Assembly: GCA_014338405.1 (NCBI GenBank)
Contig: JTDE01000127.1
Span: forward strand, 148,514-212,513
Length of the DNA stretch: 64,000 bases
From: Paragonimus skrjabini miyazakii
Taxonomy: Eukaryota; Platyhelminthes; Trematoda; Plagiorchiida; Troglotrematidae
Reading direction: 5' to 3'
Shown: positions 60,091 to 64,000 of the stretch, in pieces
Layout: the number at the start of each line of letters is the position of its first letter
How positions within the stretch are numbered: position 1 is the stretch's first letter
Position numbers and translations under genes: made by a program
The notes under the pieces: model-generated
Databases searched by the model: none
Told to the model about the DNA's origin: nothing
What the model saw: only the letters and a program-made list of their open reading frames with translations

Positions 60091-63000
60091 GAAAGTTCAG
60101 AAATTTCACATTTTTCCGCATATTCTGTGCTCATGGTAACTACAACAAGACCGTAATTAGTAGACTGGGTTATGTATTTATTATGCCTCGGAAGAAGCCA
60201 TAAGATCACACATACGATGATTATGTAGTAATGGTGAATTACAGTGATTGTTTCATATGGTTGTATACTGAAACCACGAAGTGATAAGTGTTGCTTCCCA
60301 GTAAACCATAACCGTAGAACCTGCATATTGTAAGCTAGAAAATTCAGAGCAGTCAATCAGAAGCTTTTGCCAAAGCAGGTTGCTCTTGCGTTTACGCAGT
60401 ATGTGGCATTATTCTATAAAGTTAAAATGGTTGAACTTCTAAATAGTGCTTGAATTAAAGCAAAAAGTATTTGGAGTTGCCAATCGAAACACAGCTAGAT
60501 CAACTGACTTGGTGGTAGTTCTATCAGTTTTAGTGGTCAAACCTATAAGGTTGGAAATAATCGCCCGATGTGGTAGAAACTGCAGTCTATGGACTGCACG
60601 AAATTTCTGCTTGAAGTTTGCCACTGATCGTTGGGTTTGTTCAGGCGTTCTTGGTTCCACTCATGTACAAGTTACTATCTGCTTATTCCGGTTAGTTAAT
60701 CTGAAACATGTACAGAATTCGCATTTTAATTTTCAAATGTTCTGCACTGCACGCAAATGTTTTAAGCAGAGCCCGTCCTGCTAAATTGATCAGTACATAT
60801 AATTAATCACTTCGTACGACGTCACATGAAACCACATTGAGAAACGTTAGTGTTTACTTGTTTTCAACTTTTTTTCAGCTCTTTCACGAAACCTTGCAAT
60901 GAAAAATACCATTAGTTTTGTGAAACTTGTCATAGCATTTGGTTAGTATTAATCGGCCGGACTGGTGCTTGGTTGGCTATTCTGTCAACTCCAAAGACTT
61001 AGCGTGTTGAATTGCAATTCACGCGAATGAGTGATTACTTTGAACGACTTAGTGTTTCAATTAAGTTTGCCATGAAACCGCTTGTATATGAAAAAAACAC
61101 TCAAGGAAAACCTGCGCAGGAAAGAAAGCATATGATTAGACAACCGAACCAGATATCTACTGTGAGAAGTGACTGATATTAAACGAACCGTAAACTTACA
61201 AAAAGTTGTAATAAACAGTGGGCAGTTCGTTTCTTGAATATGCCACCTGGTTCTTTGGGGGTCGCTCCTGTAAACATTTCACGGCATGTATGGTGACATT
61301 TCACAAATGCTTAGTGTGTGTTGCCGGAATTATAAGGAGGCATCAGGAAAATATTTGGCACAATATACTTCAGCTTATGCCGGCAAGTAAGTTGACATAA
61401 AAATGGCAATGCCTACCAGCCGTAATCGACTCAAATGTCTTAACATTATTGTGCGTAAACAAGGTATGCCGTTCTCCGCAATCGCTGTGTATAGCCCGTT
61501 GCCCTTACATATCACCGGTCTATAATTCGAGAATATATTCGATATTCACAACCATCAAATCTTTCGACCTTGAAACTTTTAGTGCCCCTACTTAACTTGA
61601 GTGACCTGGTCCTTGCTTGCACATGAATAAATATACACTTATGTTCATCTATTCACGTCATATATAATTTGTTTTGAACTGTTGTTGACGTTTACCTCAG
61701 TTCATAAAAGATCAGATCATTCAGTAGTCACAAATGCATACATTCCAGAAGTCCGCAAACTTGGGTATTCCATATGGGGCTTTTCTGTTCGGCGTCTCAG
61801 GATAAATCGCGGGTTGGCTGTTCATTATGCTCGGTTTCATCGTTCACTGTACCATGTGCAACTTTATACAAAGCATTCAAACCAAGACTTTCCGGCAATA
61901 ATGGAGAGGGGTGCCATGTGGAACAGAAACATCTGAAAGCATTTTTGCCTCAAGGTATTAAAAGTGTTCTCATGGTTTCCGAGAGATGTTCAAATTAGCA
62001 TCGTAGGTTGACTCGTAAAAGGGACGGCTTTGTTTTTGCTAACCTACATATGTCCTCTGTGACAGAAGTAAAAATTACTCGACCACCGCAACTGCTGAAA
62101 GCTTTCAAATCTTTTTCTCAGATTCTGCCTATTCACCTTTGAACTTCGGCTGTGTACTGTTTGCACAGCACATCATTCCACATTCTGACACATTCCCCAA
62201 TGAGTTTCGTCTGGAATTAAGCATTACTGAACTATCACAAAAGACAGTCTTACTGGCCATCAACATGCAAATTACATGCTGTTAGGTCGAGACGACAAAC
62301 CACACGTTTGTCAACGCTACAGTTTTTAACGCTTCATATTATGAGAGATGTACAGCCGTATCTGGCAACCTAAAGAGAACGTTAACAGCATTTGTTTTCA
62401 AATGTTATATTTCGCATGGAACCTGTTAGACATTTTCAGAAAACGGCAGTTAAAGCGATTGATTTATCGTCCCACAGACTATAACCTTATTTGTCAAACT
62501 TTCTGCTAGTTTATCCACAGTCCTAAACAGTTTGATAGTTTGACGGTAAAAACAACTCAAAAACTTGAAGGCTTTCAACACTGACTTTAGATCTATTGAA
62601 ATTTCGATGACGTGCACTGGCGCGGCTTATATTCGCTCAGATAAAATGTTAAAAGTGTTGTTCTTTTTGGTCTCTCGGTAACAACCCGTTAGGTGATCTT
62701 TGGTGAACACCTGCCGTTCGTCCTATAACCGTTTATCTTTTGTGTTCTACATGCTGGCTAATGTGCATCAAAAACGTAGCCTTAGTTACAAGGATATAAG
62801 CTGAAATAAACAAAAGCGTACTTGTTGTCTTGCATGGTCCTAACAGGTTACGTAGTTCCACCTGCCGCTGCCCATTGTCTTATTGGAGAATATAAGCCAC
62901 CTCTGCAATCAACAAACGGCTGTCGAAAGTTGTATTCTGTGATAAATTGAAAACTAAACGCTTATTGTCGCATAGAAACAGTTTTCAACAGACTCCAAAT

Positions 63001-63333
63001 GATCCTTAATCTTGTCGTCGCATAGCTGGAACCTAGCCTAAAAGGCGTGCGCGCGGTGCCAGTTAGACACGGTGAGACGTCGCTTTCATGTTCAACAACG
63101 GTAAAGTGTTCCCGTACATTTTCCTTTGAAGTCATTGCTGTCTTCTCTTAAGATTTTGAAATTCAAGAAAAAAATCCGCCTTTCTGGAATTCATAGTTGC
63201 TACAGCGCTGACGTGTTTGAACCTGCTAGGTTATGGTGCCAGTCATATGCTGTTCGGTTTTCAAAATTCCCTATACCTGATTAGTTCAAAGTGATTTTTT
63301 AAATCTTTCAGCTGAATCAGTGCCAAAAGTTAT
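60091..63333. other. Intergenic DNA, nothing recognised
   Basis: No gene was recognised. ORFs at 60439-60660 (-) and 60446-60784 (+) overlap each other on opposite strands and lack domains. Confidence 0.5.
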
Positions 63334-64000
63334 ATGATCCCTAACAATCACGACAATAACTGTAGGACTCTTTTATACGATACTCTCAAAATCAATTGTG
63401 ACTTCGCGTCTACTGCTGACCCCTCCTCCCCTGTCCTATCAAATTTAGTTCTCAGGCCCCTCCCTATCTCCATTTCTGATAGTTACTCCACAGGTCCCAC
63501 AACAGATGTAGCTAACCGTGGTAACACTGAGCCGGTAAGTTCCGTCTCTTGCCATTCAGCTTCAGGCCTCCCTCGTCCCTTGCTTAGACCTAAAATGCGA
63601 AGTAACATAGGTGCCTTCAACGTTCGCACTCTAAAACAGATAAGTCAACAGGCGCTCTCGCACGAACGTTAGACTCATTGCATGTCGATGTCTGCTGTAT
63701 CTTGGAAACTAGAATCCAGGACAGTGGTCAGCGTATGGAACTAACAGCACCCGTATTTTCTACATGATACTGGTCATATACTTCGGGTGACCCCAAAGGC
63801 GCTGTTACAGGCCATGCTGAAGTAGGTATAGTCCTTACAACGACGGCGGCAGCCTCATTGATAGATTGGATTCCGGTTAACAGTAGACTTTGTGCTGTCT
63901 GCTTGGCAGGTTCCGTTAAGACCAACTCTAGACGCAAGACTTTCAGAAACTTATTCATTGTGTCTGCTCTCCTCCGGTCGACACGTAGCTCCGATATAGT
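63334..64000 (+). mobile_element. LINE3: N-terminus and endonuclease, runs off right edge
   Basis: The plus strand carries ADPSSPVLSNLVLRPLPISI, DVANRGNTEPVSSVSCHSAS, LPRPLLRPKMRSNIGAFNVR and TLKQISQQ (63334-63672). After one frame change it continues DSLHVDVCCILETRIQDSGQ, YTSGDPKGAVTGHAEVGIVL and SLIDWIPVNSRLCAVCLAGS to base 64000. FNVRTLK, ETRIQD and SGDP...GIVL are endonuclease landmarks. Identity to the LINE2 N-terminus is obvious by eye, but LINE3 is better preserved, with one frameshift near 63660 and one in-frame stop near 63763. The RT would lie beyond the window. The upstream boundary is uncertain. Confidence 0.92.

Noticed and set aside
1..64000. CRISPR arrays, bacterial operons, rRNA genes
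   Set aside because: No regularly spaced repeats, ribosome-binding-site-led gene clusters or rRNA-like blocks were seen; the content is eukaryotic.

Overview
The window reads as non-coding, repeat-rich nuclear DNA from a flatworm, most likely a parasitic fluke (digenean trematode). The evidence is indirect. The LINE proteins have the wording typical of fluke LINEs (WLGHVLRM, PGWGPRD-like, WLET..EMA..R.QW). Several GIY-YIG-type Penelope-like elements (PLEs) are present. There is also a tRNA-headed short retroposon whose body contains a hammerhead-ribozyme motif, an architecture known from the schistosome Sm-alpha family. The DNA is moderately AT-rich, and I could not confirm any intact host gene. 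The species cannot be named from this sequence.

Layout. 1-1713 (-): PLE1, cut by the left edge, with reverse transcriptase (RT) motifs largely preserved. 4005-4138: two perfect palindromes. 5191-6310 (-): PLE2, RT core through the GIY-YIG terminus. 8533-8752 (-): SINE copy A. 14005-15010 (-): 5'-truncated LINE1. 17090-17195 (+): SINE copy C. 20880-20965 (+): short RT-like scrap. 23070-23235 (-) and 23550-23715 (+): inverted SINE pair E/B. 24707-25001 (+): exon-like block with good splice sites but a broken frame. 31441-33463: SINE copies F, G, H and D, D being the best. 39891-41430 (-): PLE3, the cleanest element, a single RT to GIY-YIG frame with two stops and a late frameshift. 43931-44030: 100-N gap. 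45676-45801 (-): Gypsy-like scrap. 49624-49720 (+): possible SINE copy I. 51283-52080 (-): PLE4. 52740-53815 (+): PLE5, ending in a 209-bp tandem duplication. 55959-59700 (-): LINE2, nearly full length, endonuclease plus RT. 60010-60090 (-): another tRNA-like SINE head. 63334-64000 (+): LINE3, N-terminus plus endonuclease, running off the right edge.

All the mobile elements I could read are broken by stops, frameshifts or lost catalytic residues, except where an element leaves the window. LINEs and PLEs would supply the reverse transcriptases, and the SINEs are presumed to be non-autonomous passengers (known of such families; not shown here). The remaining sequence, more than three quarters of the window, is intergenic or intronic with short ORFs that look like chance. 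The most interesting item is the hammerhead-SINE family: eight or nine copies in different states of decay, with a recognisable ribozyme fold in copy D. I found no convincing new multi-gene system.
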